Shown in pieces: positions 53,301-64,000 of a DNA stretch of 64,000 nt (the stretch's first letter is position 1; each line of letters opens with the position of its first letter). The translations under genes and the position numbers were made by a program. The stretch is from Sipunculus nudus (taxonomy: Eukaryota > Annelida > Sipuncula > Golfingiida > Sipunculidae): contig CM049318.1 of the NCBI GenBank assembly GCA_026874595.1, positions 12,381,241 to 12,445,240 of the forward strand. The letters are read 5' to 3'. The notes under the pieces are model-generated. The model was not told the origin of the DNA. It searched no databases and saw nothing but the letters and a program-made list of their open reading frames with translations.

Positions 53301-54794
53301 CATTCTCCCGTTTTGTATTCCTGTTGTTTTCCTACATTAACAATGCCTATTCTGACATAATATTCCAGGGTAAACAGTACAAGAAATAACTGTCTCAACT
53401 GGAGAATTGATCTGATTGTCCTATGATTGGGTGTACAATGCACAACTGATCCATTAAGATGACATATTGACTGTGGTAATTTTTATTCATTCATATCTAG
53501 GAGTGAAATGGAATTTCTCAAGTAATTTGGGAATGTTCTCAATTTGAACATGGAAACCTAATGTTGGTTGGAAGCTGCCCCCCCCCCTCTCCCCCCCACT
53601 CCCATTTATCTGGAAACTTCCTGCTGTAATATTATCTTCAGGTGTTGGTGAAAAATATGGATATTTCTCAGGAAAATAGAATTTGAATTTGTAAGGACAC
53701 CACTTATTTGACTGCAAGCAGACATGCAGACGTAAATTCTGAACACAGCCCAGATTGAATTTCATACAAAACCCCTTTGTGGACAGGCAATTTTTCTACA
53801 TGAAACAGCTTTGATATATATGTAAATGATGACTGAAAAACTTGGTGAACAGATTCTGATTATTAATTTATTCGCTATACATTTTCAGCCCTCTCTATAA
53901 TAGTATAAACCCCTCCCCCCTCCCACGGTCCCCCTAAACACCCAAAACACTGGTGTTTTGGGTATCTGTGATGAAACACCATGAAACACCCACTTCACTT
54001 CAAACCTGAACCAAAAACGTAACACCAATCGATAGATAATCATCTGATGAATATATCTCTGCAATATTGTTTCATAAATTCATGTTATAAAGATAAAAAC
54101 GAGTGTTTCGTGCCGTGGTCGGTTCACCAGCGCCCACGGCAGCCGTTTGTGCCAGCTATGACCCTGCCCCCTAGTGGCACAAGTCGCAATCTAGCAGCGG
54201 ACTTGTCAATTGTACAAAACACTATTGCTTTCTTTAATTTTACAGAAAAGTGGCACAAATTCTGCATTAACATATCCAACAGATGATGATTTATTAACTG
54301 ATACAAGTGTTTTGCCTCAAATTAGAATTTAAAAGGGTGTTTCGTGGTGTTTCGTCACACGTACCCAAAACACTGGTGTTTTGAGTGTTTAGGCGGACCC
54401 CCCCCCCCCCCCCCAATGCAGTTTTCACAAATATAACAGACGTGATGACGTCGAGACAGCAACATATATGTCACATGAGTTCATGTAAATATGACTGATG
54501 CTGACGCTTAATCATGCCCTGGCGATACCGATAGGCGACACCATCACTACACAACCACCGTCCACGGCACTGCCACAGTGCACCAACAAATTGCATGAAA
54601 TCAGTGCAATGTCGTGACCCGGGACTGCTTCAGTCCGTGTCGTCTGTCGAGAGACGTTTGTTTGAATAAAGGATACTGAGAACAAGCATTCGTGTTTTAG
54701 AGTCAAAGGCCATAACCTCTCCTTGTAGATTTTGTCCATGGCAAGTTGTACATGATACAATCATCCCCGGATCAAAATAGTCAGCCTCGGCCAT
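35243..54794 (-). CDS. LSM12: LSM12 homologue, complete five-exon gene
   Basis: Coding exons on the minus strand are 54677-54794, 47607-47740, 46527-46636, 43735-43870 and 35243-35305, 561 bp in all, for about 186 residues against 195 in human. Every junction has GT and AG, and phases agree (1, 0, 2, 0). The N-terminal part is an Lsm fold with a Cys pair (VSCTTCHGQNLQGEVMAFD). The C-terminal part is the anticodon-binding-like (AD) domain, with IIVMSQVCISPPYRSENC. In other animals LSM12 is cytoplasmic and works with ataxin-2 in translation control; in mammals it also binds NAADP to trigger calcium release. These roles are family knowledge, not shown here. The start at 54794 has AAC before and G after the ATG; a second in-frame ATG four codons upstream (54806) is possible. 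Introns of 6.9, 1.0, 2.7 and 8.4 kb are full of repeats. Confidence 0.95.
35306..36268. repeat. LSM12 intron 4: GAATTCTCATTTTTCC-type repeats
   Basis: Between about 35690 and 36260 short phrases such as AAAAATGAGAATTCC and GGAAAAACAGGAATC recur five or six times in both orientations around GAATTC. Family-1 copy C begins directly after them. Confidence 0.5.
36269..38154. repeat. Dispersed repeat family 1, copy C, with a 285-bp internal tandem array
   Basis: Starts AACAAGGGACCCATGGGTCT then TGACGCTCAGCTG and ends CTATAGCTCATATGAC, AGTCAGCTGAGCTTAAAA. Inside, the phrase 'ctggagttatcatctggaaa' recurs at about 36386, 36673, 36960, 37222 and 37505. Each unit carries a run of TGACCTTGACCT-like half-sites. 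Only the ends resemble copies A and B; the middle is different. It lies in LSM12 intron 4. Confidence 0.82.
38545..39785. repeat. Tandem array, unit about 150 bp, GACA-rich, eight copies
   Basis: Each unit has a (GACA)n run, then GCCAGACACTCCAAAAC, 'caaccaaggtaagcatgagag', and 'ggataatatttaggaaagtt'. Units start at about 38550, 38695, 38850, 39000, 39150, 39305, 39455 and 39605. Reading through the minus strand gives long frames rich in CLSVCLSV. These are repeat artefacts and not genes. It lies in LSM12 intron 4. Confidence 0.92.
40955..41387. repeat. Partial copy of family 1 (interior block)
   Basis: Matches the interior of copies A (about 23375-23735) and B (about 31880-32285), starting 'gatgagttgggttggacacc' and running to 'ttgaatcttgattaaa'. 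It breaks off at the hairpin of the inverted Helitron-like fragment. Confidence 0.75.
41388..41880 (-). mobile_element. Inverted, shortened copy of the Helitron-like repeat
   Basis: Starts with the hairpin GTAGTCG-ACAAG-CGACTAC (41388-41406) and carries, in reverse, the phrases found at 61470-61560 and 59940-60130, including 'gaggcatggattgagtggca' and 'gggcgcagcagttcacatgt'. It is about 0.5 kb against 1.7 kb for the 59.8-61.6 kb copy, so the middle is lost. Confidence 0.6.
41961..42004. other. 44-bp near-perfect palindrome of four GTCTAGAC boxes
   Basis: GTCTAGAC occurs at 41962-41969, 41975-41982, 41983-41990 and 41996-42003. The whole 44 bp equals its own reverse complement except for one mismatched pair. 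It sits in LSM12 intron 4, at the edge of a family-2 repeat. GTCTAGAC is known as the palindromic Smad-binding element in animals; whether it is used here is unknown. Confidence 0.85.
42005..42820. repeat. Family-2 repeat copy
   Basis: Repeats the phrases of the 5.4-9.1 kb family, 'taactcggccaaaaatctcc', 'gaaatattggacaatttgg' and an imperfect GGTGGCACCACC, and ends GCATAAGCTCACAGG after an ACGG-rich tract. Confidence 0.72.
42865..43130. repeat. Two family-1 terminal fragments meeting back to back
   Basis: 42865-42896 is the family-1 start motif in reverse (CAGCTGAG ... GGGTCCCTTGTT). 42930-43130 is a family-1 right end in forward orientation (GATAGGAGATCTTGGGGATA ... TTTAGCTCAGCTGAC). The two are about 35 bp apart. 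Confidence 0.65.
43735..43870 (-). CDS. LSM12: LSM12 exon 4
   Basis: Bounded by a TTTTACAG acceptor and a GTAAGT donor. Encodes ISHVEWDGQDIIVMSQVCIS, then PPYRSENC and HCALNHITKI. This is the core of the AD domain, matching the vertebrate IVVM, ITPPY and VENCKG landmarks. Confidence 0.95.
43871..46526. other. LSM12 intron 3, with repeats shared with intron 2
   Basis: Phrases such as 'tatccccagacatataaa' (about 43976) and 'ccatagtatcccgattttgtc' (about 45091) recur in intron 2 at about 46747 and 47168, so both introns carry the same dispersed repeat. A GGTGGCGCCAC palindrome is near 44309. A run of 16 G residues lies at 45880-45895 and a GT tract at about 45255-45272. Confidence 0.6.
46527..46636 (-). 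CDS. LSM12: LSM12 exon 3
   Basis: Starts in phase 0 after a TCTCACCAG acceptor and ends in phase 2 at a GTGAGT donor. Encodes LTSRVKQSLEDKRTKVNYIN, KSVPPHAQELFLAITK. It corresponds to the linker and first AD-domain helix of vertebrate LSM12, which has ELFQTI-like sequence at this point. Confidence 0.93.
46637..47606. other. LSM12 intron 2
   Basis: Holds the repeat shared with intron 3 (about 46740-47190), including a TGACCTTTGACCTTGTGACC run near 46969. Confidence 0.6.
47607..47740 (-). CDS. LSM12: LSM12 exon 2
   Basis: Enters in phase 1 after a CCCCTAG acceptor and leaves in phase 0 at GTAAGA. Encodes SNAASGKPNLHDVRFLNLNL, VSDISVLRE and APLSQLNFSK. It matches the second half of the vertebrate Lsm domain, which has SSGKPN, LINL and LNVSK at the same positions. 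Confidence 0.95.
47993..49850. repeat. Dispersed repeat family 1, copy E, diverged
   Basis: The start is a decayed form of the family motif (ATAAGAGACCCAAGGGTCAC ... CTCAGCTGG) and the end is CTATAGCTAAGATGAT ... AGTCAGCTGGGCTGAAAAA. It directly follows a run of 13 C residues (47960-47972). A run of 15 G residues lies inside at 49044-49058. It lies in LSM12 intron 1. Confidence 0.7.
49851..50764. other. LSM12 intron 1, unassigned stretch
   Basis: Contains CCTTGCAAAGTCAAGGTCATCC-like half-sites near 49914-49935 and 'ccttgaccgccat' near 50392. No gene or clear repeat boundary is seen. Confidence 0.4.
50765..52079. mobile_element. Non-autonomous hAT-type DNA transposon with 8-bp target duplication
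   Basis: The element proper is 50773-52071, 1299 bp. Its ends are inverted repeats starting CAGGGTTGGCA and ending TGCCAACCCTG, followed inward by purine/pyrimidine blocks of GGGAAG and CTTCCC type. AGATACTG lies directly outside both ends (50765-50772 and 52072-52079). An 8-bp duplication and a CAGGG terminus are typical of the hAT superfamily. No transposase frame is present, so it would need one from elsewhere. It lies in LSM12 intron 1. Confidence 0.9.
52080..53926. other. LSM12 intron 1, unassigned stretch
   Basis: AT-rich with no clear gene. A C-rich block of two runs lies at 53578-53598. Confidence 0.45.
53927..54399. mobile_element. Inverted-repeat element of 473 bp (MITE-like)
   Basis: Both ends carry about 65 bp of inverted repeat. 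The left starts GGTCCCCCTAAACACCCAAA; the right, reversed, starts GGTCCGCCTAAACACTCAAA. Each includes the smaller palindrome AAAACACTGGTGTTTT. The right end runs into 17 C residues (54398-54414), so any target duplication is blurred. The interior holds no transposase. It lies in LSM12 intron 1, about 280 bp from exon 1. Confidence 0.85.
54677..54794 (-). CDS. LSM12: LSM12 exon 1
   Basis: Encodes MAEADYFDPGMIVSCTTCHG, QNLQGEVMAFDSKTRMLVL, then one base before a GTATCC donor (phase 1). It matches the vertebrate start with VSCRTC and LQGEVVAFD. The donor is not optimal but is the one that restores the vertebrate reading frame into exon 2. Confidence 0.93.
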
Positions 54795-55072
54795 GTTGAT
54801 CTTCATCTTCTTTATAACGAGCAGAAAATTTGCTGCTCAGTGATTGGCTAATATTAAACATAAAACAAATGTATACTACTACGACCCTGTTTCTTTATAT
54901 CCGAATCTTTTCTGAGTGATATTCAAATTTATTAATATTTCAAAAATATATTTTGCTTAGGGAAAACAGATTTTTTTTTTGTAAGAGAAACTTGCAAAAC
55001 ATTTGCACCGAAATTCCGGAAGTGTCAATGTAAACAACGAAAAAAATGAAACCATGCATTCAATTGGTTCGG
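54795..55072 (-). promoter_or_regulatory. Probable LSM12 core promoter
   Basis: A CCAAT box in favourable context (TAGCCAATCA) lies at 54841-54850 on the gene strand, about 50 bp before the start codon. A TATAAA at 54811-54816 is too close to the ATG to direct it. Only about 280 bp separate the start codon from the first inverted-repeat element. Confidence 0.45.
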
Positions 55073-58079
<3,007 letters not shown>

Positions 58080-58087
<8 letters not shown>

Positions 58088-58892
58088 CGGTATTTGGTAA
58101 AACCCGGACTCGGACTCCACAGTTAGGCCTATAATCGCCGGACCCCGGCCAAATCATGTACGTGGTAGGTCTGATTCCATGGGTGTTATTGTAAATCCAT
58201 GCATGACCATATATATCAGTATTCTGGTGCCTCACAGCTTAGGATAACTGATATATCTTGTTATATATATATTGGAATATAGTGTAAAGAGAGATAAAAT
58301 AAAATAAAAAATAAAAAAATGTAGGATTTTCTATAAAAAAAATCCTTTAAAATATTCCAAATTTATTGAAAAATTATTCAGATTTTTTAAAATTATTATT
58401 TATTTTATTGTTTATATATTTCAATAATATATGGTTAATTATTATTGAATAGTGTTATTACTACATCGTACATGCAAATATGGGGTAGCAGCTCTACATA
58501 TATTTCACATTTTGGAACTAAAATATGAAACACCAGTATTTCTGTATGTTTAAGGAAGAACTGTTAAAAAACACAGGTATTATCAATAACCCCTTATGTC
58601 ATACTGGGTGATGTGTTTAGTTTCAATAAATCTTAGCTGAATGATCAATTCAATACAATCATTCATTTGTGCTATTTTCATTCAATATCTATGTGGACAT
58701 AAGAATATTCCCTTGTTGTATTGTATTCTAAAAGAGTAAATAGTTAAACATCTAACACGCGTAAAACTGTTTTGGAACAACGATCTATAAAATATATATA
58801 AGCTGTTTATTCGGGGTCCAGCGGTTATTACTGTGGAGTCCGAGTCCGGGGTGCGAGTCCGAGTCCGGGATTTACCAAGCACCCCTGTAACC
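58080..58892. mobile_element. 0.8-kb inverted-repeat element with 9-bp target duplication
   Basis: The element proper is 58089-58883, 795 bp. The left end starts GGTATTTGGTAAAACCCGGA and the right end, reversed, starts GGTGCTTGGTAAATCCCGGA. Both continue with CCCGGACTCGGACTC; the right arm has an extra tandem copy of it. CCTGTAACC flanks both ends (58080-58088 and 58884-58892). That target overlaps the duplication of the 3.0-kb element by all but one base. No transposase is present. Confidence 0.85.
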
Positions 58893-59790
58893 AGAGGGAA
58901 GCGGGAACACGTTTCGTCTCCTGTTTACTTCTTCAAGTTCCCATCCGAAGTTTGAACCTGATAGGCATTACTTATATGACAGAAAAAATCTTAAATGGTG
59001 GCGTATATCTTATTTAAAGCATTAATTATAACTGCCCATATTTCATCTGCCGGGGAACAATTACTGTAACAATATTAAAAGAGTATACTTTCATGGTTTA
59101 ACCATTTTGGCCTTATGATTATTAATTACTGGTATATAACTATAAATATATGCGCCTCTTAATTTGCTTTATAGTGTTATACGCGTCTTATTGTCTTTAA
59201 AATAAACAGAGCCGGACGTAATATTATGGTAAATATATATATATATAATATATATTGATTGAGTAGTAACTCAATGCTTTAACGTGTTATGGATATATAT
59301 GCAGATTTCCCTAGCGTTATACATGATATAAAATTAAAATAATGCATACATTATGACATAATGAACACATAACATACATTAATTATATTTTTAAGACTTG
59401 AAATTAAAATTTCCTGAATAATTGTATTTTTACCGAAATGATTGGCATTTGAAGACATATTTATCACTTGTGTAAATTATTATGATTAATCACTCGGGGG
59501 AGGTACGTCGTACACATATGTTTTTCGATTTTCCGAAATCAGTTTTACACACACACAAACCACATTTCCGTTAAAAATTGAAAACATTTCCATAAAGTTG
59601 ATGTTTTCAGTTCCATTTGGTTAAAATGAGCCTGCAGTCTAAATAGATTAAAAGAAATGTTGGGGGGGGGGGGGGGGTGGATAAAATGCGAGAGATTGGA
59701 AAATGCATGACGGATGTACGCATTGGAGGTTTCTGACCGTGTTCAGGCCTTTATACAAAGCCGGTAGTTGTTACGTCATTATCTGAAATC
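58893..59790. other. Intergenic, no gene recognised
   Basis: Contains a TA tract near 59226-59250 and a run of 16 G residues at 59662-59677. Confidence 0.45.
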
Positions 59791-59799
59791 GTGTCAAAA

Positions 59800-61571
59800 C
59801 CTGCACATATATGTATCCGCCATGACAGAGTTTTGCGGATACTATGTTTTCAGTTGCATGCCGCCGCTGCCGCCGCCGCATAGGTTACCGGAGAACTCCT
59901 CCGTAACCACCGGGCAGATTTTTTTTTTAATTCGGAATTATAATTGGGTCACATGTGAACTGCTGCGCCCTCATTTTTGGTTGACCTTTGACCTTTCCTC
60001 TCTGCCCAGCGTCCATTTGTGCGTCTGTTTCCACACATAAACCCATATATCTCGGGAACCGTTTGACCGATCGGGTTGAAATTTTGTATATATGCAGCTC
60101 TTGGACAGTTATATATTATACAAAAAACTGGTAGCGCCACCTGCAACCATTTTTGTACATTGTCCATCTGTTCAACTGCTTTGGGTTTAAATCACTTCTA
60201 TCTCTGCAGTGGTTGGACTAATCCACCTGAAATCTTGCATGTTTATACATCTTAGGTATCTTTTTAGATTTTATGACAGGTGGCGCCACTGACAATCACA
60301 TTTACGCTGCAGATATCAAAGCTTATTTCTTGGGAACCATTTGAGCGATTTGGCCAACATTTTGCATGTATATAGATCTTACATAACTCTTCATAATATA
60401 TAACACAGGTAGCGCCACCTATAGCCATTTTTGCATGGCGTCCATCTGTCCGCTTTTGGTTAAAATAACTCGTATCACCCCAGTGTGCTTTTATTCACCT
60501 GAACTTTTGCAAGTTAATAAACGAGGGACAGGTTTTTTCATTTTAATGGAAGGTGGCACCACCTACATTCACGTTTATGCTGCAGACATCTATGCTAATA
60601 TCTCAGGACTGGTTTCACATATTAGCCTGATACTTTACAACTGTATAGATCTAACTGCTGCGCCCTCATTGTATCCGCCAAAACAAAGTTTTGCAGATAA
60701 TATGTTTTTGACCGGGTTCCGCCGCCGCCTCCGCCGCCGCGTTCGTTTCCGGAATAGAACTCTGAGACCACTAGACAGATTTTTCCAAAACTTTACACGA
60801 TTATTGGGTCACATATGAACTGGTGCCAAATATTTTGCGTTGACCTCTGACCTTCCCTCTCTCTAGTGCGTCCATCTGTGCGTATGTTTTGACACATTAA
60901 CCCATAAATCTTCGGACTCGTTTGACCAATCAGATTTTTTTTTCATAAATGTAGCCCTTGGATAGCTTTATAACATATATATAAAAAATGGTGGCACCAC
61001 CTGCAACCATTTTAACACAGCGTCCATCTGTTCATCTGCCTTGGGATAAAATCACTCATACCTCTGCAGTGAATGGACTTATTCACCTGAAATTTTGCAT
61101 GTGTATTCATTCTGGATAGCTTTCTTGATTTTATGACAGGTGGTGCTACCTACATCCACGTTCAAGCTGCAGACATCCAGGCCAATATCTCAGGACTTGT
61201 TTGATGTATCCTCCTGAAATTTTGCATGTGTATAGATCTCACATAGCTATTTATCATACGCGAAACTGGTGGCACCACCTGCAACCATCTTTGTCCGTCT
61301 GTTTGTCTGCCGCGGAATAAAATCACTCATATCTCGGCAGTGGTTTGACATATCTGCCTAAAATTTTGCAATTGTATACCACTTGGATAACTCTCTGGAT
61401 TTTGTGGCAGGTGGCGCCACCTACATACATATTTCGGCTGCAGACATCCATGCAAATATGCAATACACCTCTCTCTATTTCCCCTTGCCACTCAATCCAT
61501 GCCTCACTTCACCTGTCCCACTCTGGTTTCGGCGGATAAACGTAGTCGCTTGTCGACTACCCGTATTCTAG
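59800..61571 (+). mobile_element. Helitron-like non-autonomous repeat
   Basis: The right end has a 19-bp hairpin, GTAGTCG-CTTGT-CGACTAC (61542-61560), then 7 bases, then CTAG (61568-61571) followed by T. A hairpin a few bases before a CTRR end with T outside is the classic Helitron 3' end. The interior has repeated blocks, each with a GGTGGCGCCACC-type palindrome (about 60126, 60281, 60411, 60551, 60990, 61138, 61267 and 61410) and CCG triplet runs near 59860 and 60720. No Rep/helicase gene is present. The 5' end is uncertain. Confidence 0.6.
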
Positions 61572-62216
61572 TTTTAACACAAGGTTTGCAGAAGGTTCTA
61601 TACATGCAGCGCTCACTGGTGTTCCGCTAAAATTCATTTTAGTGCGTCGGCATTCAGGGTATTGTTACATGTTGAATTTTGATAAATAGCGGAGGCGTAG
61701 AACTGCTTGACTGATGGAGTTTGTGACCATCTGATTTCAATTCTCAGTATTATAATGAGGCTCCAACCCTAAAGATTATAACCCCTTTTATTTGAATAGC
61801 TCGCTTGAATGAATATTTTTAGCGGACAAATTAGATATTCAGTTAAACGGAATCGACTGTACTATATATCATAGTCACGTGCTGGGTTTGATGACCCCAT
61901 GATGTGATGCACGAGCAACCGCTCCCTTTATAAATACATCTCGATAACATTGTTATCGCTGCCAGTCAGATACCTATAGGACACACATATGTAATTGTTA
62001 ATAAATTATTTTGAAATTTAAAGGTGAACCCAACATACATAAATCGCAAGACATTATAAACAGCTATAGTTAAATTAAGATTTGAAGAATGTGTATTTTT
62101 GGCAATAATCGTAGTTCTCTTGCATTAAAGAGGACCCCCAGACGAAAACTCAAGCCAAACCCTTTGAGCATAGAACCAATTATTACATATTTATTCTCGC
62201 AAATTCCTGGAACAGA
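61572..62216. other. Upstream flank of a possible secreted-protein gene
   Basis: Unique-looking sequence with no repeat recognised. It could contain the promoter of the exon at 62217, but no strong element was placed. Confidence 0.35.
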
Positions 62217-62300
62217 AATGGTTTGTCCTTTCACTTTCCTCTTTTCTTTCTTTTTAATTGCGAATGCATGGTTTGCGGAAAAAAATATCCCGGGAAAGTT
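62217..62300 (+). CDS. Candidate signal-peptide exon, possibly of the serine protease gene
   Basis: ATG at 62217 in a good context (GAAATGG) opens MVCPFTFLFSFFLIANAWFA, a typical hydrophobic signal sequence with a likely cut after ANA or FA. Possible donors follow at 62296 (GTTAGT) or slightly later (GTATTT). It lies 1.6 kb upstream of the protease exon on the same strand. The junction to that exon could not be fixed, because the phases agree only for some donor/acceptor choices. Confidence 0.4.
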
Positions 62301-63086
62301 AGTTTACGTATTTGATTCCTGTTTTCTTTTTTTTTTCAGAGAATAGCATATCTTATAATAACTTACGATTAAAAAAACTAACATACAGTGTGCACAGGGG
62401 AACGGGACAAAGGGTTACATTTTCTGTTTTTATCTAAAGCAGAAATGCACACAGAGAAAATGTGTGATCTCAACAAATCTGAAATATTTTAGTATTCATT
62501 ACTGGGCCCTTTTTCGTCGAAGATCAATAAAATGCCTTAAGAATATAGTTCCCCTTTTATGAAAACTATAACACTTTCATATTAAGCTGTAATCGGATAT
62601 TTTTGGCAAAACTACATGCTTCGACAATATTAAATATGATTGAGAGTTACATAAACATTTCATATATATGATAGAAAACGTTTAAACCCTCCTTATGACA
62701 CCTAAAATTATTTTTCGGTCAAATAAAACCCTGGAGGAAATAAAAAGTGTAATGCATGCCATATTGACAATGCGACACCAATTAAACGAACCTGATTATT
62801 GTATTTGATATAAACAGCAAAACCACTTTCTTCTTTTGTACATGGTGTGCGTGTTAGTATCTGGATTTATGCTTAAAAAAGAAAGTATACACAATATAAA
62901 ACACTCAGATATTATATTACTAAATATATATATAATTATTAAAAAAGAAATAAAACAGCAGGTCAACGATTAACCGTGATCATACAGGAAGTTATTGCTA
63001 CATATAATAATTGTAAGTTCATCATCTATACGGTTTCAGGTTGGATCGACTCTTTAGCATTTTAGCATACGCAAAATATCTTGACA

Positions 63087-63137
<51 letters not shown>

Positions 63138-63871
63138 TCACCTCCTCCCGTAACTCATTTGTACGTAAACTGGTCATACACATTTAACATTCCTGAGAAA
63201 AACCACTCCCTGTAGATAAAGATCGGGATATTATCAGCTGATTGGCTGATGTAGATAAGACAAGATTACTACATATGTCTGGTGTCTGGGAAAGGCAACA
63301 GCTGCAGCTGAACTTTGTCTGGTTCATTGAGAGCGAAAGAAATATTTAATCAATCAAGAATGCAGCACATTATAACTGGACTTCAATACGAAAGGAGCGA
63401 AAATTTTCCCCAGAATTTACTTCTGCGATTTTTTTAGAATACCTTGCAAAAGGAACATTCTCACGAAAATTGCATGCCAGACTTCATACTTCTTCATGAA
63501 GGAGAGTTATGCAAGAGCAATCACAATTTAGTAGCAAGTACATGTTTAACAGTTAGTATTCCACTTATTAGGGAAATAACAGTTTTGCACATGCCTTATG
63601 TCTTGGCAGTCGAGAAGTTTCACACTCGGCACTCTCAGTCAGGTTCATTGCCGGCGCGGCTATGAGAGTGTAGTGGGTCTCAAAAGGTCGGTGGTTTTCT
63701 CCGGATCCTCCGGTTTTCTCAACCCCTATAACCTACCGAACGCAACTGTATCTTCTCTGGAAAGTGCCTCGAATTATCATAACTATTCGTACAATCCATG
63801 TTAAATAAACAAATCTATATCTCCACTAATGGGATGAAACATACTCTACCAGATCATTATATTTGATCCAG
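62301..63871. other. Between candidate signal exon and protease exon; no other exon seen
   Basis: AT-rich, with a TA tract at about 63091-63135. Short open frames at 63444-63804 lack domains. Confidence 0.4.
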
Positions 63872-64000
63872 CTGAGGCCCGTCCTCGTGCCACCTACCAC
63901 GCCAATGTGGACGCCCCGTTCATCATAGGAGGTACACCTGTCTCTAAGGGTCGCTGGCCATGGCAGCTGTCCCTTCAGATCTGCACCTTCGGCTGTGGTC
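63872..64000 (+). CDS. Trypsin-like serine protease (S1), start of catalytic domain, cut by the window edge
   Basis: The plus-strand frame reads EARPRATYHANVDAP, then FIIGGTPVSKGRWPWQLSLQ and ICTFGCG before the window ends. IIGG followed by WPWQLSLQ is the N terminus of a mature S1 peptidase. The residue just before the activation cut is Phe, where Arg or Lys is usual. The His, Asp and Ser of the catalytic triad lie beyond the window, so activity cannot be judged. The exon probably begins after a CAG at 63869-63871, or after one at 63850-63852, since the frame is open that far. Such enzymes are usually secreted digestive or immune proteases. Confidence 0.82.

Noticed and set aside
54811-54816. 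TATA box for LSM12
   Set aside because: It lies only about 17 bp before the start codon, so it would place transcription start inside the coding sequence.

Overview
The window looks like AT-rich nuclear DNA of a bilaterian invertebrate, most likely a mollusc and perhaps a bivalve. It holds a single-exon TRIM ligase, a secreted C-type lectin fragment and a trypsin-like protease among dense, diverged repeats, TA microsatellites and several kinds of transposon. There are no operons and no bacterial ribosome-binding sites. The clearest multi-exon gene has spliceosomal introns with matching phases. The taxon is inferred from overall character and not from a marker gene.

Layout. 1-3.1 kb: the end of a dispersed repeat, then a complete TRIM/RING-B-box-NHL gene on the minus strand (1208-3058). 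5.4-9.1 kb: a run of diverged copies of one repeat family. 12.1-17.5 kb: an LTR retrotransposon on the minus strand, with both LTRs, a target duplication, a primer-binding site, broken gag and protease, and no reverse transcriptase or integrase. 17.9-18.5 kb: a tandem array. 19.45-21.65 kb: a decayed L1-type LINE on the minus strand. 22.3-24.9 and 30.8-32.8 kb: two long copies of a repeat family (family 1) that flank a C-type lectin gene fragment (exons at 28.1, 26.3 and 25.2 kb, minus). 30.06-30.83 kb: a 178-bp tandem array.

35.2-54.8 kb: a complete five-exon LSM12 gene on the minus strand, about 186 aa, spread over 19.5 kb. Its introns hold most of the mobile DNA here: another family-1 copy with a 285-bp tandem array, a 150-bp GACA-rich array, an inverted Helitron-like fragment, a 44-bp palindrome made of four GTCTAGAC boxes, a 1.3-kb hAT element with an exact 8-bp target duplication, and a 473-bp inverted-repeat element. 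Just upstream of the LSM12 start codon lie two inverted-repeat elements of 3.0 kb and 0.8 kb, each with a 9-bp target duplication; both used the same target site, offset by one base. 59.8-61.6 kb: a Helitron-like repeat. The window ends inside a serine protease gene on the plus strand.

Functionally, TRIM ligases, C-type lectins and S1 proteases are families often used in invertebrate immunity or digestion, and LSM12 is a housekeeping RNA-associated factor. Nothing in the sequence shows that these genes work as one system. The most unusual material is in the repeats: paired Mutator-like insertions at one target, a GGTGGCGCCACC palindrome shared by several repeat families, and the GTCTAGAC palindrome.
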